From assembly GCF_030272615.1 (NCBI RefSeq), contig NC_081410.1, positions 113,461,933-113,525,932 on the forward strand: a stretch of 64,000 nt of DNA, read 5' to 3'. The stretch's first letter is position 1, and each line of letters opens with the position of its first letter. Positions 10,201 through 20,462 of this stretch are shown piece after piece. This stretch comes from Cryptomeria japonica. Taxonomy: Eukaryota > Streptophyta > Pinopsida > Cupressales > Cupressaceae. Under the pieces are notes generated by a model. It had not been told where the DNA came from. It did no database searches and saw nothing but the letters and a program-made list of their open reading frames with translations. The translations under genes and the position numbers were made by a program.

Positions 10201-12642
10201 CAAAGGTAAGAAGGTGTGATTCTATGGTCATTATCAATGTCACAAGGAATATGAGGCATAGAATTGGAAGATTAATAGAATCTTAAGTAATATTTTTCCA
10301 TTGATAGAGAAGATAGATGAATTCACAAAATTTTAACATGTTTATAGTGAAATTAACTCCCATGAGGACTATTTGGCCCACTTTTCAATAGATTATGACA
10401 TGGGGTGCATTATTGGCAAGAACATGGATATTTGGAAGAGGTGAATGTGCAATATATTCAATGATGATCCCATATCATTGAGAAAAAAAATTTCACACAA
10501 TGATGGTGAGGAAAGTTGTCGAATAATGTGCAATTAATAAAGAATGTCCCTTCATAGCTAAAGTACTAGTAGATGGAGGATCATTGGATGATATGGAACC
10601 TAGATGTGATTGTATTCATTACATTTTTCTCATTTTCATTTTCTTTCTCTTGTGAGATCATGGATACCATTATAAGGTTGGTTTCCATGAAGAGAAAAAT
10701 ATCTTCAAAGTGATGATAATGGTTCTTGTGACCAAGATGATGCTAGGTATAATTTTTCTCACAAATTCTCACAAGTATTTCTTTCGAGTATGGTTCAATG
10801 GTTGGGGTTCAATATTACTTCAATAATACAATGGAACCCATTTGTTATCATTATGATCTGTCATTGTCATGACAATATCCATAAACAGCCAATGAAATGG
10901 AGAATTGAATTCCTCAAATTTTCCATAGAAGCTACTCCATCAGTATACATTTACTAGGCTTTTGTAGTGGATAAAGATTTAACCAATGGTGACAAGGAGA
11001 ATGCTCCATTGCAGCTAGAATAATGAAAGGTTTGAAACAATTCACTTTGTCATGGAGGCCCATAGAGTTGTAATTTTATGTAAGAATAACTTTAAGAAAC
11101 CTCCCCTCAAAAAAAGATATAAAATCTTGGCAAATTTTTATTAATTGTGGAAATTTTAAATAATATTTTTTATTGGCGAATCTTTCATTTTTTAAAAGAA
11201 AAATATCAATTTTATTGGTGATTTTTTTTACATCAAAATTCTTTGGTAGAAAATCTTGGCAAAGATTAGAAAATAATATGAGCATGTATTAATTACTATA
11301 GAAAATAATTTTATTTAAAAAAAAAATTCTTATAGAAAAGTAGAGGCCTAAAGTGGAAATCATTAATGAATTTAAAGGGTGGACAATACTTTATTTACTT
11401 ATTGCCATTAATTTAAATTAATCTAATAGCCCTCTTTGTATTTTGTCAGATAAAATGTACTTAACATTTATAAAACTCATCGGGGCCAAAATTGTTTGTA
11501 TACCATCGATTTTCATTGAGGTCAACAATTGAAAAGAAATTCAATCCTGCATTACAACTTGTAGGTACATAAAATTTTGGGGAATCTTTGAGTTCAAAAA
11601 TTTAATAAACTAAAGACTAAAATAAAATTTTGTAAAAATGTGGCGATTTACGTCACCTTAAACTTGAACTATTAGCCAAATTTTGAATTTCAAATATAAA
11701 AAAATAGTCAATTGACAAATATTAGCCACTGAAAAAACAATATTACTGAATACAATAGACTTTATAAGATTTTAAACTAATCACCCCATTAGAATTATTA
11801 AAAGATGCATCATATCTTATATTTAAAAAAGAGGTACTGAATTTATTGCCTTCAACTGATCATTATATGGACTTAAGATACATCTCTAATTAATTACAGA
11901 AATGTAAATAACCTTGTTTTCTGGATTTGATGGCTTTTATAATAATTCCAAAGTAACCTTGTTTTCTGGATTTGATTGTTTTTATAATAATTTCAAAGAC
12001 ACCTCGTGAATACAATCATTTTGAACAGTAATCTTGTGAATCACATCAACTTTATATAAAAAAAAAGTGTGTTTTCAATAAACCCAGATGCAGCAATGAG
12101 TAGATAGAAAACGCGTAACATCAGAACTTACAGTTTAGCCCTAAATTTCAGTTTGTTATGATAATGGTTGTCCATTTCAATATTGTACTGCGATCACGTG
12201 AAAAGAACGCTGGCTATTCAGGATACATGATGTCCTTATGATAAATACATGATATTTTCTATTCCTTCTTCATTACGCCTGTTTATTGTTGTCTTGTTCT
12301 TATCTGACGTTCAGATTTTTTTAGCCGTTCAGATTTTTGTAGCTTCTTGGTTGTACGTGGAATCTTTGTAAGCCAAAACCAGTTCAAAGTTTTCATTAAT
12401 TTAGTCATGCTACAGGAGAGACGGCCCTATATCTGCCCTATATGTGCGGACCTTATGTCGACGGGTCTACATGGACATCACATACCAACTTGCCCTCTAC
12501 ATAGGAAGAGGGAAATCATTTTTGGGTGATTTTCATATCATCTAACATGTGTACGGTGCGTTGTGGTCCAAGGTGTCCATTTATTTTTGTCAAATTGGTG
12601 CGGTGATTGGAATGTGATCGGGCCCACTCTCACTATGTTGAA
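7216..12642. other. AT-rich region, no gene recognised
   Basis: Apart from the tandem duplication at 8368-8517 I see no feature. Reading frames are short and none resembles a known family. A stretch near 10200-11040 might be an old retroelement, as a fragment reads VDGGSLDD like a degenerate protease, but this is too weak to call. Confidence 0.5.
8368..8517. repeat. Perfect 75-bp tandem duplication
   Basis: Bases 8368-8442 and 8443-8517 are identical, each starting ATAAGCTAGTCTACTACAGC and ending TAATAAT. No difference separates the copies, so the duplication is recent or is an assembly error. Confidence 0.95.
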
Positions 12643-12986
12643 GGCACAGGTTGTGAGTTGGACAGTGTGGCCGTGTGGCAAACCTCCACCTTGCCACCCT
12701 AAACATTCAACTTGCTCGCATTTAACTCCCGCAGTCACCATACACTCTGCTACCTCCCCGCATTTACTGTGTGTCCCTTACCCTTACGTCCACCTTACAT
12801 CGCACAAACCTCGAGCTATTTTGCATTCAATTCGCCTGCCTTTTCTCCTGAAAATCTTACATCCTTTCCTTTTATTGCCGCCGTTTCTGGAGTGCTCAAT
12901 ACATTAGGGTCCCAAACGTGTTCGGCTTCAATCTCTGCAACTTTGTTCATCTTCCACAACATGCTCGTACCCAAAACCAGTCTCCA
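12643..12986 (+). repeat. Left arm of a 340-bp inverted repeat
   Basis: This segment matches the reverse complement of 34490-34827 at roughly 80% by eye, with shared blocks such as CCTCCACCTTGCCACCCTAA, CATTTAACTCCCGCAGT and ACATTAGGGTCC. Similarity stops sharply at both sides. A short frame here reads similarly in both copies, but conservation at the DNA level explains this. It may be the terminal repeat of an old DNA transposon or a duplicated promoter/exon; after removing the Tat element, about 4.4 kb separate the arms. Confidence 0.7.
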
Positions 12987-13788
12987 TTCGACTTCGGTGA
13001 CGGCTACACCTTCAATCATGGAAACCACCGCTCCCTTTCATCATCTGTAGGTAAATGTAGATAGTTCATATCAATCCCATGGCATTTTAGTTTCTTATCG
13101 GTGATAATATTTTGGAATTTTACTGCTACTATTTGTTTCCCTTCTCCATGGTTATTGTTTTGAATTTCAGTAGCTACATTTAGTTCCCTTCTAACTACTT
13201 TTTTTTCGAATTCCACTTGGCATTTTTTAAATGCATGAGGGGTGGTTCTCGCCTAGTTTTTTTGAAGTTGCTTTAACTTCCCACCTCACCCCCTTACAGG
13301 TTTTGAGTCGTGCTTAATTGTTAGGGTTTTTGCGATGGCTTTACATGTTTTTTTCCAAGGTTGTAATTGTGGGTGTTTGTGAACACTACCAAATCTATGT
13401 TGATCATAAATACGTTACATCTTTATAGAAAATATTATCTCTTTTGTTAAGGCATCACTATCAAAGTTTTTTGGAATAATGTGGCTAAATAGGTTAGTTA
13501 ACAGTTTCAAAAGCAACAGTATTATAATTTTACAGAAACAATGATATTACAATATTGTTCTGGTAATTATGGAAGCCAGGTGTAATTCTATGTGACTTAA
13601 CTGTTGTGGGAAGGAATAAAAAATTATAGTATTGTTGTTTTGTTGGTCTTTACTCAAATTATATGTATTTTGAGGTATTGAGGCACAATTCTGAGCTAAT
13701 AAATTTGTTCATATAAGTTAAATGGTTACATTATATGTATATCAAATTAGAAATTAGAAATTTTTGAGGTTAAATTTAAGGTGTGTAA
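12987..13788. other. No gene recognised; left flank of Tat element
   Basis: AT-rich, without a frame that resembles a protein family. A CTGTAGGTAAATG near 13050 resembles a splice donor but has no partner that I can support. Confidence 0.4.
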
Positions 13789-13793
13789 GTTAT
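13789..13793. repeat. Target site duplication GTTAT (partner at 31219-31223)
   Basis: GTTAT occurs immediately outside both LTR ends. A 5-bp duplication is normal for Gypsy integration and confirms that the element boundaries are intact. Confidence 0.95.
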
Positions 13794-14575
13794 TGTATAT
13801 GGTGAAAATGGATAGCAATAAACAACAATATTGAAAGACTAAAATGGATTCAACCACCAAACCCTAGCCTAACAATGAACAAAGATCCACCATAACATAT
13901 GAAGATAACCTAAGACAATGCAAAATAACTCAAAATCACAAAGATTATACCATCACATGTCCACTAGGGTTTTGATCTCCATTCTTCCTATCTCCATTGA
14001 TCTTGTTTGATATGCTTGCTCTCAGATTTTTATGTGCACAAGAGCTCAATAAAGAACGGAATGTGGTTGCAAGTAGAATTGTAGTGTAGCCAAGTCCTCC
14101 AAAATCAATCATTTAGTCATTAGGGTTTGTCAATGAAGAAAGTGTCTCCTTAAATAGAAGACACAATGAGAAATGGAGGGTTAAGATTGAGAGGTGTAAA
14201 AAGAGAGGTTGGCTAGGATTAGAGGGTAGGTATAAGAAATACCAAAATAATGAAAGAGGTAGGTAGTGTAGGAAATAAGAGATGAATGACATGTGTCATG
14301 TGTAGAAAAGGATAATGAATTAATTAAATAAATAAAGATTTATTTAATTAATAGAAGAAGTAGGACAATTAAATAAATAAAATATTTATTTAATTTAGGA
14401 AAGGGATAATTTAAATAAATAAATGTATTCATTTAAATGAGAAATAAGGCTAGAAGAGGATAAATGAATTAATTAAATAAATAAAAATTTATTTAATTAA
14501 TAGAAGAATTAGGCTTAGATAATTAAATAAATAAAATATTTATTTAATTAGACATGACAATTTTGAGTGTCTACA
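13794..14575 (-). repeat. 3' LTR of the Tat element
   Basis: On the element strand it starts TGTAGACACTC and ends ATATACA. Its U3 part (14318-14551 here) holds five successive palindromes of the type TTAAATAAATAAA-N-ATTTATTTAA. A copy with two substitutions is at 30437-31218. Confidence 0.95.
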
Positions 14576-14589
14576 TTTTGCCCCTCTTT
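14576..14589 (-). other. Polypurine tract
   Basis: On the minus strand AAAGAGGGGCAAAA directly precedes the TG of the 3' LTR. The position and purine purity fit the plus-strand primer, and confirm the minus orientation of the element. Confidence 0.85.
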
Positions 14590-14822
14590 GAGACAATGCG
14601 GCTTGTCGCATTGTTTCAAAGAAGATAAGATGAACTGATACAGAGTTGCCCCAGAATAAGGAATTATATGCCCCCTCGAGAGATTGGATGAAAATGTCTA
14701 AAAAGATTGCAGACAATCTCTCGATAAGAAAGATGGAATAGAATGGGTTGAGCGAATAATGTGACAAAGTCACAGGATGAAGAATACTGACTCGGGAAAT
14801 GAAGGCTAGGGCTAGGGTAGGC

Positions 14823-14830
14823 TATAAGAT
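14823..14830 (+). promoter_or_regulatory. Possible TATA box of the antisense PMD gene
   Basis: TATAAGAT lies 98 bp upstream of the proposed PMD start codon and just outside the 3' LTR. The spacing would give a short leader. There is no transcript evidence, so this is only a candidate; the LTR in reverse might also act as promoter. Confidence 0.35.
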
Positions 14831-14920
14831 AGACCACGGGCAAAAGACATCCTCATTGTCATCCACACCCATAGAAGATCACAGTGCAGAGCGAGAAAAG
14901 AGCAGCAGCAGTCAGCAGCG

Positions 14921-16734
14921 ATGGCATTCGTCCATAGATTTGATCGTGTCCGCCGATTCCAGCGACCAGCCGATGCAGGAGAGCCGGTAAGTACCCGAAA
15001 ACCTCCTCGTACTTTCATGCATTTCGAGTTTTGTCATAAATGCATGTTTAGGAGCAATAAATGCGCTAGGAATAGGATAGTTTAAAAGTGCAAAAACGCG
15101 CAACCGCGTCTGTGTCAGCGCCAGGCGTGTCTGTGTCCAACAGGCGCGTCTGTGTCAGCGCCAGGCGCGTCTGTGTCCAACAGGCGCGTCTGTGTCGGAT
15201 CCAAGCACGTCTGTGCTTGGAACCGCGTTTGTGTTGAATGCAGACGCGTTTGCGAAATGTAGCAGCGTCTGTGATTTTTAGTAGCATTTATGTCATGTAG
15301 GGACGTCTGTGTTCCCTGGTCGCGTTTGTGTCTGACATAGGCACGTTTGTGTTTAGAAAGCGCGTCTATGTTGCAGAGGCGCGTGTATGCAGTCTATAAG
15401 CGCGTTTATGAGTTAAAAGCGCATGTGTGTTGAAAAAGTGCGTTTGTATGTTTAAATGCATGGTTTTAGTCTTTTAGGTCAAATCGGCAGTTCTGTGATG
15501 AACATATGCTGTCGATTGGATAAGCTGCTGAGAGGATACACTCAAGCAGGTCCTCTAGGAAGATTAGGATAGATCAAGGCACTTTGTGATGAACAGGGAG
15601 CACCAGGCTAGACAGCACTTTGTGATGAACAGGGAGTGCGAATGTGAGTGACACTTTGTGATGAACAGGGAATGTCACACACGTAGTACTTTGTGATGAA
15701 CAGGGAGCACTACTAGGATAGATAGCAACACTTTGTGATGAACAGTGAGTGTCACTAGGGTAGATAACCATATGCATTTAGGTAGCGAGTAGCATTTTGT
15801 GATAAGCAGTGAATGCCATGATAACTGACATGATTGAGTTGCTTGACTGCAGGAGTATTTGCCGATGTTGGAGTCACGGGAGAGATTCCCATCGACTCAG
15901 AGACTGCGACCAGAGTTGTCGATTCAGGACATGATTTCCATTGAGGAGATGGGTCTCACACATATGCTCTATGTGCCCGAGTTTCGGGCAAACATGGGGT
16001 TGCTGACTGCATTGGCCGAGAGATGGCACTCAGAGACATGCACGTTTCACCTGCCGATGGGTGAGATGACAGTGACATTAGAGGATGTATATAGGATTCT
16101 ACATGTTCCTATTGATGGAGAGTTGATCCCCTACGACCGTGACGGTGACAGGGAGGCCTTGAGACGGGTTTTTCAGGATCCTGAGTTGGAGATGCGAGCA
16201 GGTCATGTAGCCTGGGACACCATGACTGCCACAGGATTAGCATTGCCGGCAGTTGTTGGGGGAGTCATCAGTGGATATTTGTGTCCAGACAGGGCCACAC
16301 GAGGATTGGCGGTGGGCTGGGGAGGGGCCTTGGAGACGCTGATGGCAGAGCACACTAGATATGCATGGGGGCCATGTGTCCTAGCACATTTGTATTATGA
16401 GCTGCATCAGTTTGTATACCATGGATCAGTGGGTTTGGGCTGCGGTGTGACTCTCTTGCAGGTGTGGGCCTATGAGCACCTTCCCATCACCCGGCCGATT
16501 CACTTCAGAGGCAGAGGACAGGGACAGAGTTTTATGCACCTATATGCCATGATTACATCCCAGCCTCGGATTGGGAGATTGGAGCACTGGAGGAGAGTCA
16601 TTGATGACATTGACATGGTGATCTGGAGGCCGTACCTGGGGTGCGAGGAGTGGGAGGACGACGCATTGGAGCTGCCTTACACCTTCCGGAGCAGGTACCT
16701 GATTGGGCGGACGCCCTATATATTAGAGAGATAG
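14921..16734 (+). CDS. Antisense plant mobile domain (PMD) protein, N-terminal part, two exons
   Basis: Exon 1 is proposed at 14921-14986 (ATG GCA TTC..., 22 codons) ending in CCG before GTAAGTACC. Exon 2 starts at 15853 after TTGACTGCAG. The joint keeps the reading frame with no stop, and ATG at 15865 is an alternative start without splicing. The protein contains the core of the plant mobile domain: a conserved Leu/Phe-rich helix (PEFRANMGLLTALAERW), then CTFHLPMGEMTVTLEDV and ILHVPIDG, which are typical for the family including Arabidopsis MAIN and MAIL1. Those proteins act in the nucleus and affect transposon silencing; PMD copies are also known inside plant transposons. The frame meets TAG at 16732-16734, yet the family pattern continues beyond it in the same frame, so this is probably one gene with a nonsense change at a Gln codon. 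It lies opposite to gag-pol, between integrase and the 3' LTR. Confidence 0.8.
15096..15450 (+). repeat. Array of CGCGTCTGTGT motifs in the PMD intron
   Basis: About twenty degenerate copies of CGCGTCTGTGT or CGCGTTTGTGT occur at spacings of about 20 bp. The first five alternate two spacer types (CAGCGCCAGG and CCAACAGG), a sign of tandem duplication. Several units form inverted repeats, e.g. CCAAGCAC (15201-15208) with GTGCTTGG (15213-15220). The same motif occurs at 28571-28858 and 30083-30321 on the other strand. Confidence 0.85.
15483..15816 (+). repeat. Seven hairpins with constant loop and changing stems
   Basis: Loop TTGTGATGAACAGGG (last bases vary) sits between complementary arms. 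Arms: 15483-15490 ATCGGCAG with 15509-15516 CTGTCGAT; 15578-15583 with 15599-15604 (weak); 15615-15619 GCACT with 15635-15639 AGTGC; 15648-15655 GTGACACT with 15671-15678 AATGTCAC; 15683-15690 GTAGTACT with 15706-15713 AGCACTAC; 15728-15732 ACACT with 15748-15752 AGTGT; 15792-15796 GCATT with 15812-15816 AATGC. The first loop is 18 nt, the other six exactly 15 nt. Stem changes are largely compensatory, which points to selection for structure rather than simple repeat copying. Confidence 0.85.
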
Positions 16735-17802
16735 CTGGTGGACAAGGTATGCAGGCAGTATGGCCGGATTCAGAGGATGCCACGAGGCTCGGGCATGTAT
16801 GCCCGTACGGTCAGAGATCAGGTGCAGTTTGGCCCACTGCTATCATATGATCAGGCAGTTATGCAGCTAGCGGAGATGATGCCGATGCCATGGGACATGT
16901 GGCCAGAGGTAGATGATGCAGGGATGGACGCAGAGTACTCTGCGTACTGGGCAGAGCATCCATTTCCTAGATTGACAGATCCAGCAGAGCCAGTGGATGG
17001 AGAGGGTGGAGGAGAGGATGATGATGGAGGAGGGGATGGAGGTAGGGGCCGGCGGAGGCTGAGGGGAGTGGTGGGAGAGAGACGGGTAGCACCTTGGAGG
17101 GAGGGAGGACAGGAGAGAGCAGCTCTAGTGGTGAGAGGATGGGGTGGACTGCCCCTACAGGTGCCAGCAGCACAGGGTCCCAGAGAGGGACAGAGACAGG
17201 TGCAGCCAGAGGGACAGAGACAGGTACAGCCACAGGTACCTATACAGGCACAGGGACAGGTGCAGGCAGAGGCACAGGGACAGGCACCTGTAGAGGAGGA
17301 GCCACAGGCAGGGACGGAGAGCGGAGACTCTGAGGAGGATGAGGTGCTTAGGCTGCGGGAGATCTGCCAGGGCCAGGCATATGAGATTGAGGATTTGGTT
17401 CGAGAGAGGAACCACCTCAGGATCAGGGTCCGAGATACAGAGCGGGAGAGGGATCAGGCCATCCAGAGATATACAGAGGCCGAGACAGCTCTGAGGGCAG
17501 GGAGGCGGGCAGCAGAGGATGCAGGGGCAGGCTACGCATATGTTTTGCGAGCCAGAGAGGAGATCGCCTACTGGAGGGATCTATACTATGCAGCCATGCC
17601 AGCAGATCAGCGGGCTAGGAGCTTTCATAGATCGTCGCGCACAGCGACGGCTACGGGAGGGAGTCGCAGGAGACAGGCATCCAGCGGTGGGGTTATGGGG
17701 CCTCCACCACCACCAGAGAGACAGGGGGATCCTGGGGCAGGTCCATCTACAGCTCAGACTCCGTCGAGGCGAGGCGGCTCCGAGGGAGGGAGTTCCTCAT
17801 AG
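16735..17802 (+). CDS. PMD protein, C-terminal part after in-frame TAG
   Basis: The frame directly continues that of 15853-16734 after a single TAG; the first codon is CTG, and no ATG with good context opens it, so I read it as the second half of the same protein. The first residues (VCRQYGRIQRMP) match the pattern that closes the PMD core in related proteins. Then follow an acidic Gly-rich segment, a Gln-rich low-complexity part with repeated QVQ/GQ units, a probable coiled coil over about 80 residues (LREICQGQAYEIEDLVRE and following), and a Ser/Gly/Pro-rich tail ending at TAG 17800-17802. The long tail without further stops argues that the frame was kept until recently. Readthrough or a further intron would be alternatives to a nonsense mutation. 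Confidence 0.65.
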   Translation: MVDKVCRQYGRIQRMPRGSGMYARTVRDQVQFGPLLSYDQAVMQLAEMMPMPWDMWPEVDDAGMDAEYSAYWAEHPFPRLTDPAEPVDGEGGGEDDDGGGDGGRGRRRLRGVVGERRVAPWREGGQERAALVVRGWGGLPLQVPAAQGPREGQRQVQPEGQRQVQPQVPIQAQGQVQAEAQGQAPVEEEPQAGTESGDSEEDEVLRLREICQGQAYEIEDLVRERNHLRIRVRDTERERDQAIQRYTEAETALRAGRRAAEDAGAGYAYVLRAREEIAYWRDLYYAAMPADQRARSFHRSSRTATATGGSRRRQASSGGVMGPPPPPERQGDPGAGPSTAQTPSRRGGSEGGSSS

Positions 17803-19608
17803 CTATAGTGGGCTCCCCTTGTATCAGTATATGTACCATTATTGTATTGTAGACACCTGCGGGTGATTCTTTTGTAGCCATATGATTCTTTTGACATCAT
17901 TGTATTATGACACATTTGATTATATATGAGATGATTCATTTTTGCGCCAGCTATATGCACGTGTACCTTATGTGATGAAATGTTCTTATGTGATACATGT
18001 TTTATGATATAGATGTTTATATGATGCAATGCAATACATCTTTGTTCTTTTATGTTGTATATGTGATGCATGATGCAAATGTAAATGTATGTAATGCAAA
18101 TGAATATGATAATGCAAATGATTATTTACATAATGAAAATGTGAGATGTGCTAACATGTGTTGTATGCAGGATGTGATGCAATTGTGATATCTATATGTC
18201 TGTATGAAATGCTTATATGTGGTGATGCAGGTGCAACTACATGAAATGCAAATGTTTTTTTTGGTGTGTCATTATACTTAGTCATGTGATAGCGGGCTAC
18301 GCAGACTCGAGAAAGACAATGGAAGTCAATCAAGAAAGGGGGATGGAAGACAGAAGATATGAACATGAAAGAGCTTCTTGTGCGTTATCATCATTGAGCT
18401 TTATTATGGCAGAATAGGTTATGACAATCGAGGCATTTGTTCGGCCCAGAAAGTCATTGTACCTGTTTGCATGGAGATAAGACAGTCACAAACAAGGAAT
18501 GCCCCAGTTCATACTAGACTCACAGTGTCCTCATATCCTTGGACAAGTCATAGCATTACTAAAAGACAATCCACAGACAGCAAATGCAAATAAGTGACGA
18601 TACCCCATCCTCGCCTTTCTAGTCAAAGACATCCTAGAGATAGAATCTCTAGTCAAAGACATCCTGGAAAAGCTAAAAGACATGTCACCAAAAGATAAAA
18701 TCAAAAGAAAACCAAGACTCGACACCAACATCCACTGTAGTCCTCAAGTTTAGTGTCTCTTGTCACTTGTATAAGTCAAATTTTGATTGTGGTCACAATG
18801 TTCACTTTCACAAAAAGGATAGATAGCACTGAACCATATGTTGTCTGAGTCTGTTAAAAGATTTGATTTGTTGAAGCCCATTGTTGCTGCTGTGTCTCCT
18901 TGGAAACTGACTGAATCCATGAAACTGATACTTTATTGTGGAGAAGACGAAACTTTATTGCGGATTTGCGATGCAAATGTTTCTTTATTGCGGATTGTGT
19001 GCGGATAGACTGAAGAAAGCTGAAAGAAACTGTACTCCTCGAAACATGTGATGTTCTCAGTTCCACCCCCATTACTAGACGTAGGAATTGGCCGTAGTCA
19101 CAGATAGGATCTGATTTATTATGGATGGAAAAGGGAGTGAAAGGGGAGGGTTATGGATGGCTAACCAATCTTGGGTAGATCAATAACAAGCCATGATGGG
19201 AATGGGTAAGTTTATTGTGAGCAAATAAGTTGTGAGTGTGTGCAAAGTGAAAGGATGAAAGTGAATCCTGAAGGAGGGAGGAGCAAAGTCCCTACGCATG
19301 GCGCTGGTGACCCAGTTTTCACCATGGTACTTGCCCAGGGCGCCACCGAAGTGGTTTTCACCGTTGGACGAAATTATTTCTCTTTACTTTTTTGGATTTT
19401 TCAATTTTTTTGTTGTCACAAGGCGCCTGTTTGCCAGGTTTTCACCAAGTAACGATTTTTTTGTTTTTAAAATTTTTTTTGTATTTTTGAAAAATTTTTG
19501 ATTTTTTTTTGTATTTTTGAATTTTTTTTTTATTTTTTTTTTGTATTTTTGAATTTTTATTTTTTTTGATTTTTTTTGCATTTTTGCATTAGGATACTCA
19601 AAAAGAGC
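17803..19608. other. Non-coding region between PMD and integrase
   Basis: Just after the PMD stop the sequence is AT-rich with repeated ATGCAAATG-like words (18070-18255). Bases 19300-19446 hold three bulged hairpins listed separately. 19447-19590 is a T-rich low-complexity run (A-rich on the element strand) next to the integrase stop. No other gene is visible. Confidence 0.6.
19300..19446 (-). repeat. Three bulged hairpins GGTG-AAAA-stem-loop-stem-CGCC
   Basis: Read on the element (minus) strand, three copies at 19446-19422, 19362-19339 and 19323-19300 share GGTG, a run AAAA, a 4-bp stem and then CGCC. Inner stems are CCTG/CAGG (loop GCAAA), CCAC/GTGG (loop TTCG) and CTGG/CCAG (loop GTCA). 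GGTG can pair with CGCC with one G-U pair, leaving AAAA as a bulge. The stem bases differ but always pair. Two more copies lie in pol at 23952-24037. Confidence 0.8.
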
Positions 19609-20462
19609 TTATGTGTAGAACCTGCGAAGGTGCATGCTGTTGATAGGATCCTCCAAGGGTTCACCTTCTATAGTTGAGAGCTGATATGCCCCAGATCCAT
19701 ATGCTGCTGTGATGATGTAAGGACCCAGCCAGTTGGGTTCAAATTTGCCCTTCTTTTCTCTATCTTGCTGTTTCTTGGGGTTCTCTCTGAGGACTAAGTC
19801 ACCTACCTCAAATGTGCGAGGCTTGACCTTGTGATTGTAACTGCGACTCATTCGTTGTTGGTAAGCCTTGAGATGATTAAAAGCAGTGTTTCGTCGTTCC
19901 TCCAGCAATTCTAGTTCTTGTAAGCGAGAGACCCTGTAGTCTTCATCGTTGATTATGTTTCTCAAGGAGACCCGTAAAGAAGGTAACTCGACCTCAATAG
20001 GCAAGATGGCTTTAGCACCGTAGACAAGTGAGTAAGGTGTAGCTCCTGTAGGTGTGCGGACACTGGTACGATAGGCCCAAAGTGCGGGATTGAGTTGGAC
20101 ATGCCAGTTACGGCCAGCGCCGTCGACTGTCTTTTTAAGTATTTTGAGAATTGTTTTGTTAGACGCCTCAGCTTGGCCATTACCTTGGGGGTAATATGGT
20201 GTGGAGAAACGATGAGAGATATGGAAGCGCTCACAGAGTTCACGAACATCCTGGTTCTTGAAAGGACGTCCGTTATCGGTGATAATGGAAGTAGGGATCC
20301 CGTATCGGCAAATGATGTAGTTCAGGATGAAAGTAGCGATTTGTTTCCCAGTAACTTGTGTGAGAGGCACGGCTTCAATCCACTTTGTGAGATACTCTGT
20401 GGCTGTGATAATGAATTTATGTCCATTGGAAGAAGGAGGGTGAATCTTGCCTATGAGATCGA
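19609..20462 (-). pseudogene. Integrase catalytic core and C-terminus (Tat element)
   Basis: This is the second part of integrase, cut off by the TIR insertion. On the minus strand it starts at DLIGKIHPPSS with the first catalytic Asp, followed by a second Asp in IITDNGRPF and the Glu in QGNGQAEASNK. The spacing fits the D,D-35-E integrase fold that joins element DNA to the host genome. The C-terminal part has the GPYII and LRRFYT pattern usual for Gypsy integrases, and no chromodomain. The stop is at 19609-19611. Removing the insertion and one TCGA joins it in frame to 21460, so this part was intact before the insertion. Confidence 0.85.

Larger units (their letters stand above)
14987..15852 (+). 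other. Predicted intron of the PMD gene, 866 bp
   Basis: Donor CCG-GTAAGTACC at 14986/14987 and acceptor GACTGCAG-GAG at 15852/15853 fit plant consensus. The intron contains two repeat arrays, 15096-15450 and 15483-15816. Because the gene is antisense to the genomic RNA, the intron is not removed when the element is copied. Splicing is inferred from signals and frame only. Confidence 0.65.

Noticed and set aside
12563-13050. Two overlapping frames of over 110 codons, with a similar frame at 34540-34767
   Set aside because: Similarity follows from the inverted repeat, and the two copies read in different frames with stops; no protein family recognised.
15483-15816. Seven-unit array looks at first like a CRISPR or a box C/D snoRNA cluster
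   Set aside because: Spacing is irregular, stems change and the setting is a plant transposon, so not CRISPR. GTGATGA resembles a C box, but the units have no CTGA D box at a fitting place. A hammerhead ribozyme was also considered; its CUGAUGA and GAAA core is absent.
16738-17802. A second, independent gene after the PMD frame
   Set aside because: It shares the frame with 15853-16734, is separated by one TAG only, lacks an ATG with support, and continues the PMD pattern.
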